From: Sphingomonas sediminicola
Lineage (GTDB): Bacteria > Pseudomonadota > Alphaproteobacteria > Sphingomonadales > Sphingomonadaceae
NCBI RefSeq assembly: GCF_014489515.1
Contig: NZ_CP060782.1
Location: 1,922,001 to 1,986,000, forward strand
DNA length: 64,000 nucleotides
Reading direction: 5' to 3'
In this document: positions 18,253 to 27,989 of the stretch, piece by piece
How positions within the stretch are numbered: position 1 is the first letter of the stretch
Layout: every line of letters starts with the position of its first letter
Translations under genes and position numbers: made by a program
Notes under the pieces: model-generated
The model's input: the letters and a program-made list of their open reading frames with translations, nothing else
Databases searched by the model: none
What the model was told of the DNA's origin: nothing

Positions 18253-19158
18253 TCAATTTCCCCATTCAGCGATGAGGCTCTTGGTCTCAGGCTCCTCGAC
18301 CCACACGCGGTCGAATTCCGCCGAAACCACGCATTGCGGAGGCGCATTGGTACTTTCCGTCCTGCACGCAATCACCTGACCGGACGGAAGGTGCCGCAGG
18401 CGACCTGACAAAACGAGATTATAGCCTTGCCGGGAGGGTTGTTTGTCATCCGGCAGGATTTTCGTCGTTTCATATGCACGGCCATCACGGCGCCCGGTCC
18501 GGGGATCGGTCTTGGTGAAGAATTGCGCCAGTCCCACGCGATACTTGCGATCGGGTGCTGTAATCCGAACCGCGGCAACGTCATTCGTCTCGCTCGCCAA
18601 GCCTCCGTCGGAAACGCCCGGATCCAGCTGGGACGGAATCACGGAGCAGCCATCCGTCAGCAACCATGGCCTATACATCCAGAACCCTTCGACCGCCTCC
18701 ACGGATTCATCAACTACAGAGGCGATCCATCGGTCATTGAGCGTCAAGTCGGGGGCTGCCCGCAGTCGCAATGTGCGATCCTTTTCGTCGAACCGAACAT
18801 TGAATGGACCGGTCGCCTGTCCTTGGGCTGCCGGCTTCGCTGTCTTCTCTACCTCCGGCGGCGATGCTGGTGGTGCGCAGCCAAAGCGAATTCGGACCTC
18901 GAACCGCTTTCCGTCGAGCCTTCGCAGATCATTCGAAATGTCCTCTCCGAGCGCAGAAGCGCTGGCAGCCTTGGCGACCTCGATCAACAGGGCAGCCCGG
19001 TCCATCGGCGGCTCTGCAACTGGGAGCCTGGGCAGCTGGACGACCGCGTTGGCCTGATTCTCGTCTACCTCGTCCTGCGGAGCTTGCCGACAACCCACAG
19101 CAAGAGCGGCGACCGCAACCGTGAGCGAAGACCATTTCAACTGAACACGCGTGCACAT
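18253..19158 (-). CDS. Putative lipoprotein of unknown function
   Basis: The ATG at 19158 gives a lipoprotein signal (VAALAVGC, Cys23) followed by an acidic, Gln/Asn-rich linker. The remaining ~270 residues are hydrophilic, contain several Cys (GCAP, DGCSV, ACRTE, QCVV), and have no motif I recognise. A longer frame reaches 19272 but overlaps the divergent permease gene and lacks a signal. Likely attached to the inner or outer membrane on the periplasmic side. Confidence 0.65.
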   Translation of the reverse strand: MCTRVQLKWSSLTVAVAALAVGCRQAPQDEVDENQANAVVQLPRLPVAEPPMDRAALLIEVAKAASASALGEDISNDLRRLDGKRFEVRIRFGCAPPASPPEVEKTAKPAAQGQATGPFNVRFDEKDRTLRLRAAPDLTLNDRWIASVVDESVEAVEGFWMYRPWLLTDGCSVIPSQLDPGVSDGGLASETNDVAAVRITAPDRKYRVGLAQFFTKTDPRTGRRDGRAYETTKILPDDKQPSRQGYNLVLSGRLRHLPSGQVIACRTESTNAPPQCVVSAEFDRVWVEEPETKSLIAEWGN

Positions 19159-19249
19159 GACCGGGTGATAGCATGGGTGAGCGAATGCGCGACCCTGCGA
19201 CCCCGACGCGGGTTGCGCGTTCTGAACTCCAACGGCCATAGGGGGCAGA

Positions 19250-20574
19250 ATGACGGCGAGCCAGATCATCACGTTGCTCGTGCTCGCGGCGGTCGTTGGA
19301 GCCCTGATCTACGACAAACTGCGGGCAGATGTCGTTGCCCTCACGGGCGCCGCATTTCTGCTTATGACCGGGGTTGTCCGGCCAGTCGAAGTTCAGAGCG
19401 CTTTCGCGAGCCCGGCCATCGTTGCTCTGGCCTCACTCTTCGTCATTGCCTACGCAATGGAATTGGCTGGCCTCCTCGACGAAGCGATCCGGCGCACTGT
19501 CAGGCTCTGTAGCCGCATCGGGCGCGCGGGGCTGTGGGTTCTGATCGGGCTTGCGGGTGTCGGATCGGCCTTCCTCAACAATACCCCGATTGTAGTGCTC
19601 AGCGCGCCCGTTGTTCGCGACGTGGCACGCTCGCTCGGACAGTCGCCGAAGGCCTACCTCATCCCGTTGTCCTATGCAGCCGTCCTTGGAGGCTGCTGCA
19701 CGCTTATTGGGACGTCCACCAACCTGCTCGTCAACGACATGGCTTCGGTTGCCGGCCAACCTCGCTTCGGAATTTTCGAGATCACGCCCGTCGGCATCCT
19801 GGTTGCCGTCGCGGGCGGCGCGTACCTGTTCTTGTTCGGTCCGCGACTTGCGAAATCAGACAATGACAAGCCAACGGCAACTGTCGACGAGGCAATGCAG
19901 CCGCCGACCCGGTTCCGCGAGCCCGGCCTTGCCGGAGGACTCGTCGGTACCGCCGAACCCTTCGCCAAACAGGTCAAACTGAAGCCGGTCGCTGCGCTAA
20001 TATCCACCGTGATTTTCGTGGCGGTCGTTGCCCTGGCGGCACTGAACGTCGCTCCCATCGCCGCCTGTGCCTTTGCCGGAGCAGTTCTCCTGATCCTGCT
20101 TCGCGTCATAACTGCTGAAGAGGCCTACAGCGGGCTCAGGCCCGAAGTTCTCATGCTGATCGCGGGAATGGTGGTGCTCGGCATCGCGCTCGACGAGACC
20201 GGACTCGCTTCCTCCGCAACGGACGCGCTTATCGGGTCGATGGAAGGTATGCGCCCGCTCGTTGCGCTCATCATTCTTTACGGCGTGACGCTGTTCGCGA
20301 CGGAACTGCTGTCCAACGCGACGGTCGCGGTACTCTTCACGCCGGTCGCAGTCTCTATGGCTGAGGCCTTCGCGGTCAGCCCCGCCCCTTTCTAGTCGCA
20401 GTGATGATCGCCGCGAGCGCCGCGTTCGCAACGCCGTTCGGCTACCAGACCAACGTGCTCGTTTATCAGATGGGCGGGTACAACTATCTCGACTTCATGA
20501 AGATCGGCATCCCCCTCAACCTCATCACCTGGGCGGCCGCGATCGTCGCGATCCAAATCTACTTTCCGTTCTAA
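19250..20574 (+). CDS. SLC13/ArsB-type permease (apparent frameshift)
   Basis: This integral membrane protein has the ion-transporter superfamily layout: two repeats with re-entrant motifs SAFLNNTPIVVLSAPVV near residue 100 and ELLSNATVAVLFTPVA near residue 360. The family carries dicarboxylates, sulfate or similar anions; the substrate is not predictable here. The main frame stops at 20394 just after the second motif. Adding one C at CCCC 20380-20383 continues it as RPFLVAVMIAASAAFATPFGYQTNVLVY to 20574, the expected C-terminus. No TrkA_C domains are seen in the central loop. Confidence 0.82.
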
Positions 20575-20610
20575 CCTAGTGACAGCTGCAACTGCACGCT
20601 AAGCCTCCCC

Positions 20611-21525
20611 GTGACGGCAATTCCTGAAATCGTCCCGGACAGCGAACGGCGCGGATTCATTGGTGGGCTGCCGCCGAGACTGCGCCCCTATGCCTCGCTC
20701 ATGCGGCTCGATCGGCCGATCGGCACGTGGCTCCTCTACTGGCCGTGCGCGTGGAGCGTCGCGCTTGCGGGCGTCGATGGACGCTGGGCCATGGTCCTGT
20801 GGCTGTTCCTCGGAGCCTTCGCGATGCGGAGCGCGGGCTGCGTCTACAACGATATCGTCGACCGCGACCTCGACCGGCAGGTCGAGCGAACGCGCCTGCG
20901 TCCCCTGGCGAGCGAGCGAGTATCGTTGCGGTCCGCATGGATGCTGATTGCGCTACTCTGTGCGATCGGCCTGATTGTTTTGGCTCAACTCAACACAACC
21001 GCTGCCGTCATTTCGCTGGTCAGCGTTGCGCCGGTCGCCGCCTACCCCTTCATGAAGCGCATTACCTGGTGGCCGCAGGCTTGGCTCGGTGTCGTCTTCT
21101 CGTGGGGAGCGCTAGTAGGCTGGCCGGCGGTACGCGGAGCGCTCGACCTTCCGGCGCTGCTGCTCTGGTTTGGGAGCATCGCCTGGGTGATCGGCTATGA
21201 CACGCTCTACGCAATCCAGGACATCGAGGACGACGCATTGGTCGGTGTGAAGTCCTCCGCGCGGCGGCTCGGCGACAAGGCCCCGCAGGGCGTTGCCCTG
21301 TTCTACGCGCTGGCCATCGCACTCTGGGCGACCGCCGTCTGGACCGTGAGGCCCGACTGGCTCGCGCTTGCCACGCTAGCACCCGCGGCTTTCCACCTCG
21401 CCAATCAGGCGCTGAGGGCCGACCCGAAAGACGGCGAAGGCGCGCTTCGCCTGTTCCGTTCGAACCGGACCACCGGCTTGCTGATCTTTCTGGGAATGCT
21501 GGTCGTCGGTCTTTCCAGCCGCTAG
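20611..21525 (+). CDS. ubiA: 4-hydroxybenzoate polyprenyltransferase
   Basis: UbiA attaches the polyprenyl tail to 4-hydroxybenzoate in ubiquinone synthesis. The 304-residue membrane protein has about nine helices. Both Mg-diphosphate motifs are present: NDIVDRDLDRQVERT near residue 85 and DIEDDALVGVKSSARRLG near residue 205. The start is a GTG 36 bases after the permease gene. pmbA begins 9 bases later on the same strand. The length is typical. Confidence 0.94.
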   Translation: MTAIPEIVPDSERRGFIGGLPPRLRPYASLMRLDRPIGTWLLYWPCAWSVALAGVDGRWAMVLWLFLGAFAMRSAGCVYNDIVDRDLDRQVERTRLRPLASERVSLRSAWMLIALLCAIGLIVLAQLNTTAAVISLVSVAPVAAYPFMKRITWWPQAWLGVVFSWGALVGWPAVRGALDLPALLLWFGSIAWVIGYDTLYAIQDIEDDALVGVKSSARRLGDKAPQGVALFYALAIALWATAVWTVRPDWLALATLAPAAFHLANQALRADPKDGEGALRLFRSNRTTGLLIFLGMLVVGLSSR

Positions 21526-21534
21526 GCGCGTCCA

Positions 21535-22881
21535 ATGCTGTCAGAGGATAAAGCGCGCGAAATCGCCCAATCGCTCGTCGAGAAGGCGCGCTCAGCGGGC
21601 GCGGACAGCGCCGACGCAATCTACGTCGGATCGGAATCGCAGGGGGTGCAGGTCCGCCTTGGCGAGCTCGAGCATGTCGACCGGTCCGAAGGGGAAGAGG
21701 TCGGACTCCGCGTCTTCGTCGGACACCAAAGTGCAAGCGTAGCATCGTCCGACTTTTCCCCGGATGCGCTGGCGGAGCTCGTCAATCGGGGCGTCGCAAT
21801 GGCTCGCGAGGCCCCAGAAGACCCGTATGCCGGCCTTGCTCCGCCCGAGCTGCTCGCGCACGGCCCATTTCCCGACATCCAGTCGGAGGACTCCCGTCAG
21901 GAAGATCCCAAGGCTTTGCGCGAGCGGGCGCTCGCGGCCGAGAACGCGGCGCTGGCCGTCGAAGGCGTCACCAATTCCAGTGGCGGATCGGCTGGCACGT
22001 CCGCGAGCACGGTAGCGCTGGCGACCTCGGGCGGCTTCAGCGGAGCGTATCGCTCGACCGGCCACAGCTGCTCGGTGACGGTCATCGCGGGTGAAGGCCC
22101 GACGATGCAGCGCGACAGCGCTTGGCACGGGGCCCGGCATCTCGAAGACCTGGATGCGCCCGAAGAAGTGGGGAAGCTTGCGGGGGAACGCGCCGTAGCC
22201 CGGCTCAACCCGATCAAGCCAAAGCCCGGCCGCTACGCCGTCCTGTTCGATCCGCGTATCGCGGGTTCGCTGCTGGGGCATTTCATCGGTGCGATCACCG
22301 GGTCGTCCGTGGCTCGCAAATCTTCTTTTCTGCAGGACAAGCTTGGGCAGCAGATTTTCGCGACCGGCGTGCGGCTCATCGACGATCCGCTTCGTCCGCG
22401 AGGACTGAGGTCACGGCCTTTTGACGGCGAAGGATTGCCGGTGACGACCTCGGCGCTGGTCGACAACGGAGTCCTGAAGACCTGGCTCGCCGACAGCGCC
22501 TCGGCCCGGCAGCTTGGGATCCAGCCCACCGGTCATGCCGTGCGAGGAGCGGGCGGCCCGCCGGGCGCGGGTCCGAGCAATCTTTACCTCGCTCCAGGAT
22601 CGCGTAGCCGCGATGAACTGCTCGCTGCTTTCCCGGAGGCATTGCTGGTCACCGAGCTCATCGGCCAGGGCGTCAACGGCGTGACCGGAGACTACAGCCG
22701 GGGAGCCGCAGGCTTCATGGTCCGGAACGGGGCAATCGCCGAGCCTGTGCAGGAGATTACGATCGCCTCGAACCTGCTCGACATGTTCGCGACACTTGAA
22801 CCTGGAACTGACCTCGAGTTCCGCCGAGGCGTGGACTCGCCGACGCTCCTGGTTCCGGAGATGACCGTCGGCGCGGCTTAG
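21535..22881 (+). CDS. pmbA: TldE/PmbA family metalloprotease subunit
   Basis: TldE pairs with TldD to degrade unfolded peptides and mature some RiPPs. The 448-residue product has the PmbA features: a GLRVFVGHQSASVASSDF N-terminal block, YAVLFDPRIAGSLLGHF in the middle and VTGDYSRGAAGFMVRNGAI near the C-terminus. It lacks the HExxxH zinc motif that marks the catalytic TldD, as expected for TldE. tldD is not in this window. The stop shares bases with the stop of the convergent CoA-binding gene (TTAG at 22878-22881). Confidence 0.92.
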   Translation: MLSEDKAREIAQSLVEKARSAGADSADAIYVGSESQGVQVRLGELEHVDRSEGEEVGLRVFVGHQSASVASSDFSPDALAELVNRGVAMAREAPEDPYAGLAPPELLAHGPFPDIQSEDSRQEDPKALRERALAAENAALAVEGVTNSSGGSAGTSASTVALATSGGFSGAYRSTGHSCSVTVIAGEGPTMQRDSAWHGARHLEDLDAPEEVGKLAGERAVARLNPIKPKPGRYAVLFDPRIAGSLLGHFIGAITGSSVARKSSFLQDKLGQQIFATGVRLIDDPLRPRGLRSRPFDGEGLPVTTSALVDNGVLKTWLADSASARQLGIQPTGHAVRGAGGPPGAGPSNLYLAPGSRSRDELLAAFPEALLVTELIGQGVNGVTGDYSRGAAGFMVRNGAIAEPVQEITIASNLLDMFATLEPGTDLEFRRGVDSPTLLVPEMTVGAA

Positions 22882-23321
22882 TCCGCAGTTTCGATTGCCG
22901 GAATCCCGAGCCGCATGATCTCGATCTTGGTGCAGCGGTCCATCACGACCTTCAGACCGGCAGCTTCCGCCCGGGCGGCCGCTTCCTCGTTGACGATGCC
23001 GAGCTGCATCCAAACGGCCTTGGCTCCCGCCGCGATCGCCTGATCCACTGCTTCTCCTGCCGCGATCGGCCGGCGGAAGATGTCGACGATATCGATCGGC
23101 ACTCCGATCTGGCCAAGGTCGCGCCAGACGAACTCGCCATGCACGCGCTCGCCCGTGATTTGCGGATTGACCGGAAGCATCCGGTAGCCGTGCCGCTGAA
23201 GAAAGGCCGAGACACCGTAGGACGGGCGATCCGGCCGATCTGAGCAGCCGAACACGGCAATCGTGCGAGCGCCGGACAGCAATTCCCTGATGTAATCGTC
23301 AAGTGTGAGCGACATCTTCAA
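22878..23321 (-). CDS. CoA-binding (Rossmann) domain protein, YccU type
   Basis: This 147-residue single-domain protein carries a CoA_binding Rossmann fold. It has TIAVFGCSDRPDRPSYGV near residue 20, GYRMLPVNP, and VDIVDIFRRP with KAVWMQLGI. Members are widespread, but the function is unknown. It lies 20 bases after mrp on the same strand, so the two are probably co-transcribed. The stop overlaps the pmbA stop. Confidence 0.85.
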   Translation of the reverse strand: MKMSLTLDDYIRELLSGARTIAVFGCSDRPDRPSYGVSAFLQRHGYRMLPVNPQITGERVHGEFVWRDLGQIGVPIDIVDIFRRPIAAGEAVDQAIAAGAKAVWMQLGIVNEEAAARAEAAGLKVVMDRCTKIEIMRLGIPAIETAD

Positions 23322-23341
23322 TCTCCTGCCGCCTCAATGCT

Positions 23342-24307
23342 TCAGCGGCGGACTCTTTCCAGCGCTTCGCTGATCGTTGCCGCGAGATCGGCGAAGGCCT
23401 TGGCTTCCGGACCATCGCCCGCAGCTGGCGGCCTGCCGGCGTCCGACGCTGCGCGGACTGCCGCCGAGAGGGGCAGCCGGCCTAGGAACGGCACTCCGAT
23501 TTCCTTCGAAGCCGCTTCAGCGCCACCGCTTCCGAACGGATCCGAACCCTCGCCGCAATGCGGGCAGATGTAGCCGGCCATGTTCTCGACGATGCCCAGC
23601 ACCGGCACGTTCATCTTTCGGAACAAGTCGATCGCGCGCGTTGCATCGATCAGCGACAGGTCCTGAGGCGTCGAAACGATGATCGCGCCGTCCGGCCGCG
23701 ACTTCTGGATCAGCGAGAGCTGCACGTCGCCAGTCCCGGGTGGCAGGTCGACGACCAGCACCTCGGCATCGCCCCAGTCGGCATCGACCAGCTTGGCGAG
23801 CGCTCCGGTCGCCATCGGCCCGCGCCACGCGAGTGCGTGACCTGGCGAGACCAGATGTCCGAGCGACAGGAACTTAAGGCCCTGAGCCTCGACCGGAATG
23901 AGCCGGTCATCTTCAGCCGTCGGCTTCGTGTCCGATCCGAGCAAGGTTGGCTGCGACGGACCGTAGACGTCCGCGTCCACCAGCCCGACCTTCTTTCCAC
24001 TCCTGGCCAGGGCAATGGCGAGGTTCGCGGCAACGGTGGACTTGCCGACGCCGCCCTTCCCGCTGCCGACGGCAATCAAAGTGCGGTGCGGCTGCGAGGC
24101 AGTCATCGCGATACGCACTTCGTCCACACCCTCTATCGCGGAAGCTGCATCATGCAGCTCGCGCTCGAGTTTTGAACGATCGGCGTCGCGCAGTCCGCTC
24201 GCGTCGACGATCAAGGTCGCGACGCCCTTGTTCATACGGCGTGAGCGTATGCGTCCGGCTTCAGGATGCCTGTCCAATATTCCAAGTGCGTCGGTCTCAA
24301 CGGTCAT
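23342..24307 (-). CDS. mrp: Mrp/NBP35 family Fe-S cluster carrier ATPase
   Basis: Mrp (ApbC) is a P-loop ATPase that carries Fe-S clusters to apoproteins. The 321-residue protein begins with a MIP18/DUF59-like domain (ILDRHPEAGRIRS), followed by the deviant Walker A GSGKGGVGKST near residue 82. It also has LVDADVYGPS, VVDLPPGTGD and the cluster-binding ICPHCGEGS. All residues expected for a functional carrier are present. It diverges from hflK and leads a likely operon with the CoA-binding protein. Confidence 0.92.
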   Translation of the reverse strand: MTVETDALGILDRHPEAGRIRSRRMNKGVATLIVDASGLRDADRSKLERELHDAASAIEGVDEVRIAMTASQPHRTLIAVGSGKGGVGKSTVAANLAIALARSGKKVGLVDADVYGPSQPTLLGSDTKPTAEDDRLIPVEAQGLKFLSLGHLVSPGHALAWRGPMATGALAKLVDADWGDAEVLVVDLPPGTGDVQLSLIQKSRPDGAIIVSTPQDLSLIDATRAIDLFRKMNVPVLGIVENMAGYICPHCGEGSDPFGSGGAEAASKEIGVPFLGRLPLSAAVRAASDAGRPPAAGDGPEAKAFADLAATISEALERVRR

Positions 24308-24380
24308 CGCCGCGCGACATAGGCGCTTGCCCTCCGCTTTCCACTGTTTTTCACCATTTGCGCTCCCTATAGTAGGTTAC

Positions 24381-25466
24381 ATGAATATTCTTTCGGGGCT
24401 GGGGCCACGGGCGCGAGCCCTCTTCAGCGACAATAAAGGGCCATGGGGACCGGCGAGCGAAAGCGAGCCGGAAAGCGGAGACAATCAGCCGAGCGGGCCT
24501 TGGGGCGAAACGCCCAAGCGCAAACGGACAGGTGGCGGCTCACCGCGTCAAGTCTCTTCGCTCGACGACTTCCTACGCAAGGGCCGCGAGCGGTTCGGTG
24601 GTGGCGGTGGCGGCCTCCCAGGCGCGCCGAGCCGTTCGGTCATCACATGGGCCATCCTGGGCGTCATCGGTCTGTGGCTGGCATTCACGTCGTTCCACCT
24701 GATCGCGCCCGGCGAGCGCGGCGTGGTCACTTTATTCGGGCGTTATAGCCATACGCTCAAACCCGGCGTCGGAATGACGTTCCCTTACCCGGTCAATCGG
24801 GTCCAGAAGATCGACGTCGAGAACATCCGCGAGTTGGCGCTGGGTTCGGCCAGCACCGAAACTCTGATGCTGACGGGCGACCAGAACATCATCGACATCG
24901 CTTACACTGTGCGCTGGAATATCCGCGATCCGGAACTCTATCTGTTCCAGCTCGCCCAGCCCGACGAAACGATCCGCGAAGTGGCCGAAAGCGCCATGCG
25001 GGCAGTCGTTGCAACAGTCTCACTGAACGACGCGATCGGCGAGGGTCGGGGCGAGATCGAAAACCGGGTAACCGACAGGATGCAGACGATCCTCGATGCC
25101 TATCGCTCGGGCGTCGTGATCCAGGGCATTGCGATCCGGCAGGCGGATCCGCCGCAGGCTGTTAATGAAGCCTTCAAAAAGGTGACCGCAGCCCAACAGG
25201 ATGCGCAGTCCTACATCAACAGGGCGAATGCATACTCGCTGCAGCTGACCCAGAAGGCGCAGGGCGAGGCCGCGGCGTTCGACAAGGTCTACGAGCAATA
25301 CAGGCTGGCGCCGGAGGTGACCCGTCGCCGCATGTACTATGAGACGATGGAGCAGATCCTTCCGAAGATGCCGAAAACGATCGTCGAGGCGCCGGGGGTG
25401 ACGCCCTACCTTCCGCTTCCGGAAGTCCAGAAGCAGTCGCAGCAGCAGTCGGGAGCTGGCCAATGA
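24381..25466 (+). CDS. hflK: FtsH protease modulator HflK
   Basis: HflK and HflC form the SPFH complex in the inner membrane that surrounds and restrains FtsH. The 361-residue product has a Gly/Pro-rich cytoplasmic N-terminus, one membrane helix (VITWAILGVIGLWLAFTSF, residues 86-105) and a band-7/SPFH domain with the VRWNIRDP and IQGIAIRQADPP motifs. A TATAGT hexamer at 24368-24373 sits 7 bases before the ATG, so the transcript may be nearly leaderless. The stop overlaps the hflC start (ATGA). Confidence 0.93.
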   Translation: MNILSGLGPRARALFSDNKGPWGPASESEPESGDNQPSGPWGETPKRKRTGGGSPRQVSSLDDFLRKGRERFGGGGGGLPGAPSRSVITWAILGVIGLWLAFTSFHLIAPGERGVVTLFGRYSHTLKPGVGMTFPYPVNRVQKIDVENIRELALGSASTETLMLTGDQNIIDIAYTVRWNIRDPELYLFQLAQPDETIREVAESAMRAVVATVSLNDAIGEGRGEIENRVTDRMQTILDAYRSGVVIQGIAIRQADPPQAVNEAFKKVTAAQQDAQSYINRANAYSLQLTQKAQGEAAAFDKVYEQYRLAPEVTRRRMYYETMEQILPKMPKTIVEAPGVTPYLPLPEVQKQSQQQSGAGQ

Positions 25467-26353
25467 CCGACTTCATCCGCCAGCGCCCGTTGCTCAGCGG
25501 CATCGTAGCCCTCCTTGCCCTGTTCATCCTGTTCACCGCTTTCCCGATCATTCCGGAAACGAAGCAGGCGGTGGTCGTCCAGTTCGGGAAGCCGGCCAGG
25601 ATTCTCGGCAGCACCCGGGCAGGCCTCAACTATCGAATCCCGTTCTTCGAAAACATCGTCTGGATCGACAAGCGCGTTCAGTCGGTCGACATGGATCGGC
25701 AACAGGTGTTGTCCACCGATCAGCGCCGGCTGGAGGTCGACGCCTTCGCGCGGTACCGCATCGTCAATCCGCTGTTGATGTACATCCGCGCCGGAGACGA
25801 GGAGCGCCTTCGCAAGTCGCTGGTGCCGATCCTCGGCTCGGAAATCCGCAATGAGCTTGGCAAGCAGCAGTTCGCCGCCTTGCTCTCTCCGGAGCGGCAA
25901 GGCGTCATGGAGAACGTGCGCCGAAGCCTCGACCGGATCGCCGCCCAATATGGCGCACGCATCATCGACGTCCGCATCAAGAAGGCAGATCTGCCCGACG
26001 GCACTCCTCTGGATGCCGCGTTCGACCGGATGCGGACCGCCCGCGAGCAGGAAGCAAGGTCGATTCTCGCCGAAGGTGCCAAGCGCGCTCAGATCATCCG
26101 CGCGGAGGCGGATGCCGAAGCGGCGCGAGTTTATGCTGCCAGTTTTGGGAAAGACCCGGACTTTTATGAGTTCTACCGGGCAATGCAGTCGTACCAGATC
26201 ACGTTCCTGGGCGACGGCACCCAACCGCCTCCTGCCGGCACGAACCTCATTTTGTCGCCTGACAATGACTATTTGAAGGAATTCACTGGCAGGGACGATA
26301 ACCCTCGTTCAATCCGCGTTCAGGCGTTCGGTATAGCGCGAACGTGGAGTTAA
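25463..26353 (+). CDS. hflC: FtsH protease modulator HflC
   Basis: HflC is the partner of HflK in the FtsH-regulating SPFH complex. This 296-residue protein has one N-terminal helix (LLSGIVALLALFILFTAF) and the SPFH core: KQAVVVQFGKPARIL, DKRVQSVDMDRQQVL, RIIDVRIKKADLP. It also has the Ala/Glu-rich coiled segment with SILAEGAKRAQIIRAEADAEA. It starts on the ATGA overlap with hflK. degP follows 23 bases later, so all three may be one membrane-proteostasis operon. Confidence 0.94.
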   Translation: MTDFIRQRPLLSGIVALLALFILFTAFPIIPETKQAVVVQFGKPARILGSTRAGLNYRIPFFENIVWIDKRVQSVDMDRQQVLSTDQRRLEVDAFARYRIVNPLLMYIRAGDEERLRKSLVPILGSEIRNELGKQQFAALLSPERQGVMENVRRSLDRIAAQYGARIIDVRIKKADLPDGTPLDAAFDRMRTAREQEARSILAEGAKRAQIIRAEADAEAARVYAASFGKDPDFYEFYRAMQSYQITFLGDGTQPPPAGTNLILSPDNDYLKEFTGRDDNPRSIRVQAFGIARTWS

Positions 26354-26376
26354 AACGTGCAATTCATGGAGTTTCG

Positions 26377-27929
26377 ATGAGATCGAAGGAGTCCGGGACG
26401 GTGCGCTACGCCTATGGAGTTGCAACGGCGCTGCTTTTGGGTGGATCCGCCTTTTCCCTCGCAACCGGGCAAGCCGGTGCGCAGGTTGCACAGAATGCAC
26501 CGGCGGCAATGGCCCCGGCGGTGCGCCGCAATCTTTCGCCGACCTCGCGGCTCGGCTTCAGCCGGCGGTGGTCAACATTTCCACCAAACAACGCGTGCCC
26601 GTGAGGACGCAGGCCGATCCGCTGGAGGAATTCTTCCGGAGGTTCGGGTTCCCCGAAAATCAGCAGGGGGGTCCGGACGGCAGCAGCGGCGGGCCAAGGA
26701 CGCGCGAGACCGGCTCGCTCGGCTCCGGCTTCATCATCTCGCCAGACGGCTACATCGTCACCAACAACCACCTCATCGCGAGCGCGACAGGCAACGGAAC
26801 GGTCGACCAGGTCACCGTCACGCTGACCAACCGGAAAGAATATCCGGCACGGATCATTGGACGCGACACCGCATCCGACCTCGCATTGCTGAAGATCGAA
26901 GGTCAGAACCTGCCCTTCGTGGATTGGGGCGACAGCACCAAGGCGCGCGTTGGAGACTGGGTGCTCGCCATTGGCAATCCCTACGGACTGGGCGGCACGG
27001 TCACTGCCGGCATCATCTCGGCGCTTCATCGCGGCATCACCGGTGCCGGCGCCTACGATCGCTACATTCAGACCGACGCCTCCATCAACATGGGCAATAG
27101 CGGCGGGCCGATGTTCGATCTCAACGGCAGGGTGGTCGGCATCAACTCCGCGCTGATCTCGCCGACCGGTGCGTCGGTGGGAATCGGCCTCGCCATCCCG
27201 GCCGAGCTTGCCAAGCCCGTCATCGATTCGCTTCGCCGCGGACAACGTCCGGAGCGCGGCTATCTCGGCGTCGGCCTCCAGCCGCTGGACGAGAATATCG
27301 CGAACTCGCTCGGCCTTCCGAAGGATCGCGGCGAGATTGTCCGCTCCATCCAGCCTAACGAGCCGGCGGCTCGGGCCGGACTGCAGCAGGGCGACGTCAT
27401 CCTGCGGGTCAATGGCCGCGACGTGAACCCCGATCAGACGGTCTCTTTCATCGTCGCCAATACTCCGGTCGGGTCGAAGATACCGGTCGACATCATCCGT
27501 GCCGGCCGCCGCCAGACTGTCACGGTCACGGTAGGCCAGCGCCCGACCGAGGAAGAGCTGGCTCGCCAGCTCGGCAACGACAACGAGCCGCTGACGCCGG
27601 AAAATACTCCGATCACGCCGGGCAGCGCCGTTCTCGGCCTTTCGCTGCAGCCGCTCAATCCGCAGATCGCCAAGGCGCTGAGCCTTCCGCCGACCGCGCG
27701 CGGTGTCGTGATTACGCAGGTCGATCCCAACAGCGACGCCGCGGAGAAGGGGCTGCAACGCGCCGACCTGATTCTCTCGGTCAACCAGCAGGCCGTAACG
27801 ACCCCCGCCCAAGTGCAGGCAGCGGTCGAAGCAGCACGCCGTTCCGGGCGAACCAGCGTGCTCCTACTGGTCAAGCGCGGCACCGGGCCGGAGGCTTTCA
27901 TCGGGGTGGACATCGCTCCTCCACGCTAG
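26377..27929 (+). CDS. degP: Periplasmic DegP/HtrA serine protease (apparent frameshift)
   Basis: DegP degrades or chaperones misfolded envelope proteins. The protein (about 517 residues) has a signal peptide, a trypsin-like domain and two PDZ domains. The triad is in place: His near 132 (VTNNHLIA), Asp near 168 (TASDLALLKI) and Ser near 242 (NMGNSGGPMFD). Adding one C at CCCC 26513-26516 joins the signal peptide frame to the mature frame as APGGAPQSFADLAARLQPAV. The ATG at 26377 has GGAG upstream. The position after hflKC matches many alphaproteobacteria. Confidence 0.92.
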
Positions 27930-27989
27930 GAGTCGCCACGGGCAATTGCTGGAGCTAGGTTGCGCCCCCGAATCTAGTGGGGAGTGCGC

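Noticed and set aside
18427..19512. 361-codon open frame on the plus strand
   Set aside because: Covers the lipoprotein gene on the other strand and runs out of frame into the permease gene. Its composition is not protein-like.
26412..27812. 466-codon open frame on the minus strand
   Set aside because: Antisense to degP, which has an intact catalytic triad and PDZ domains; a shadow frame.
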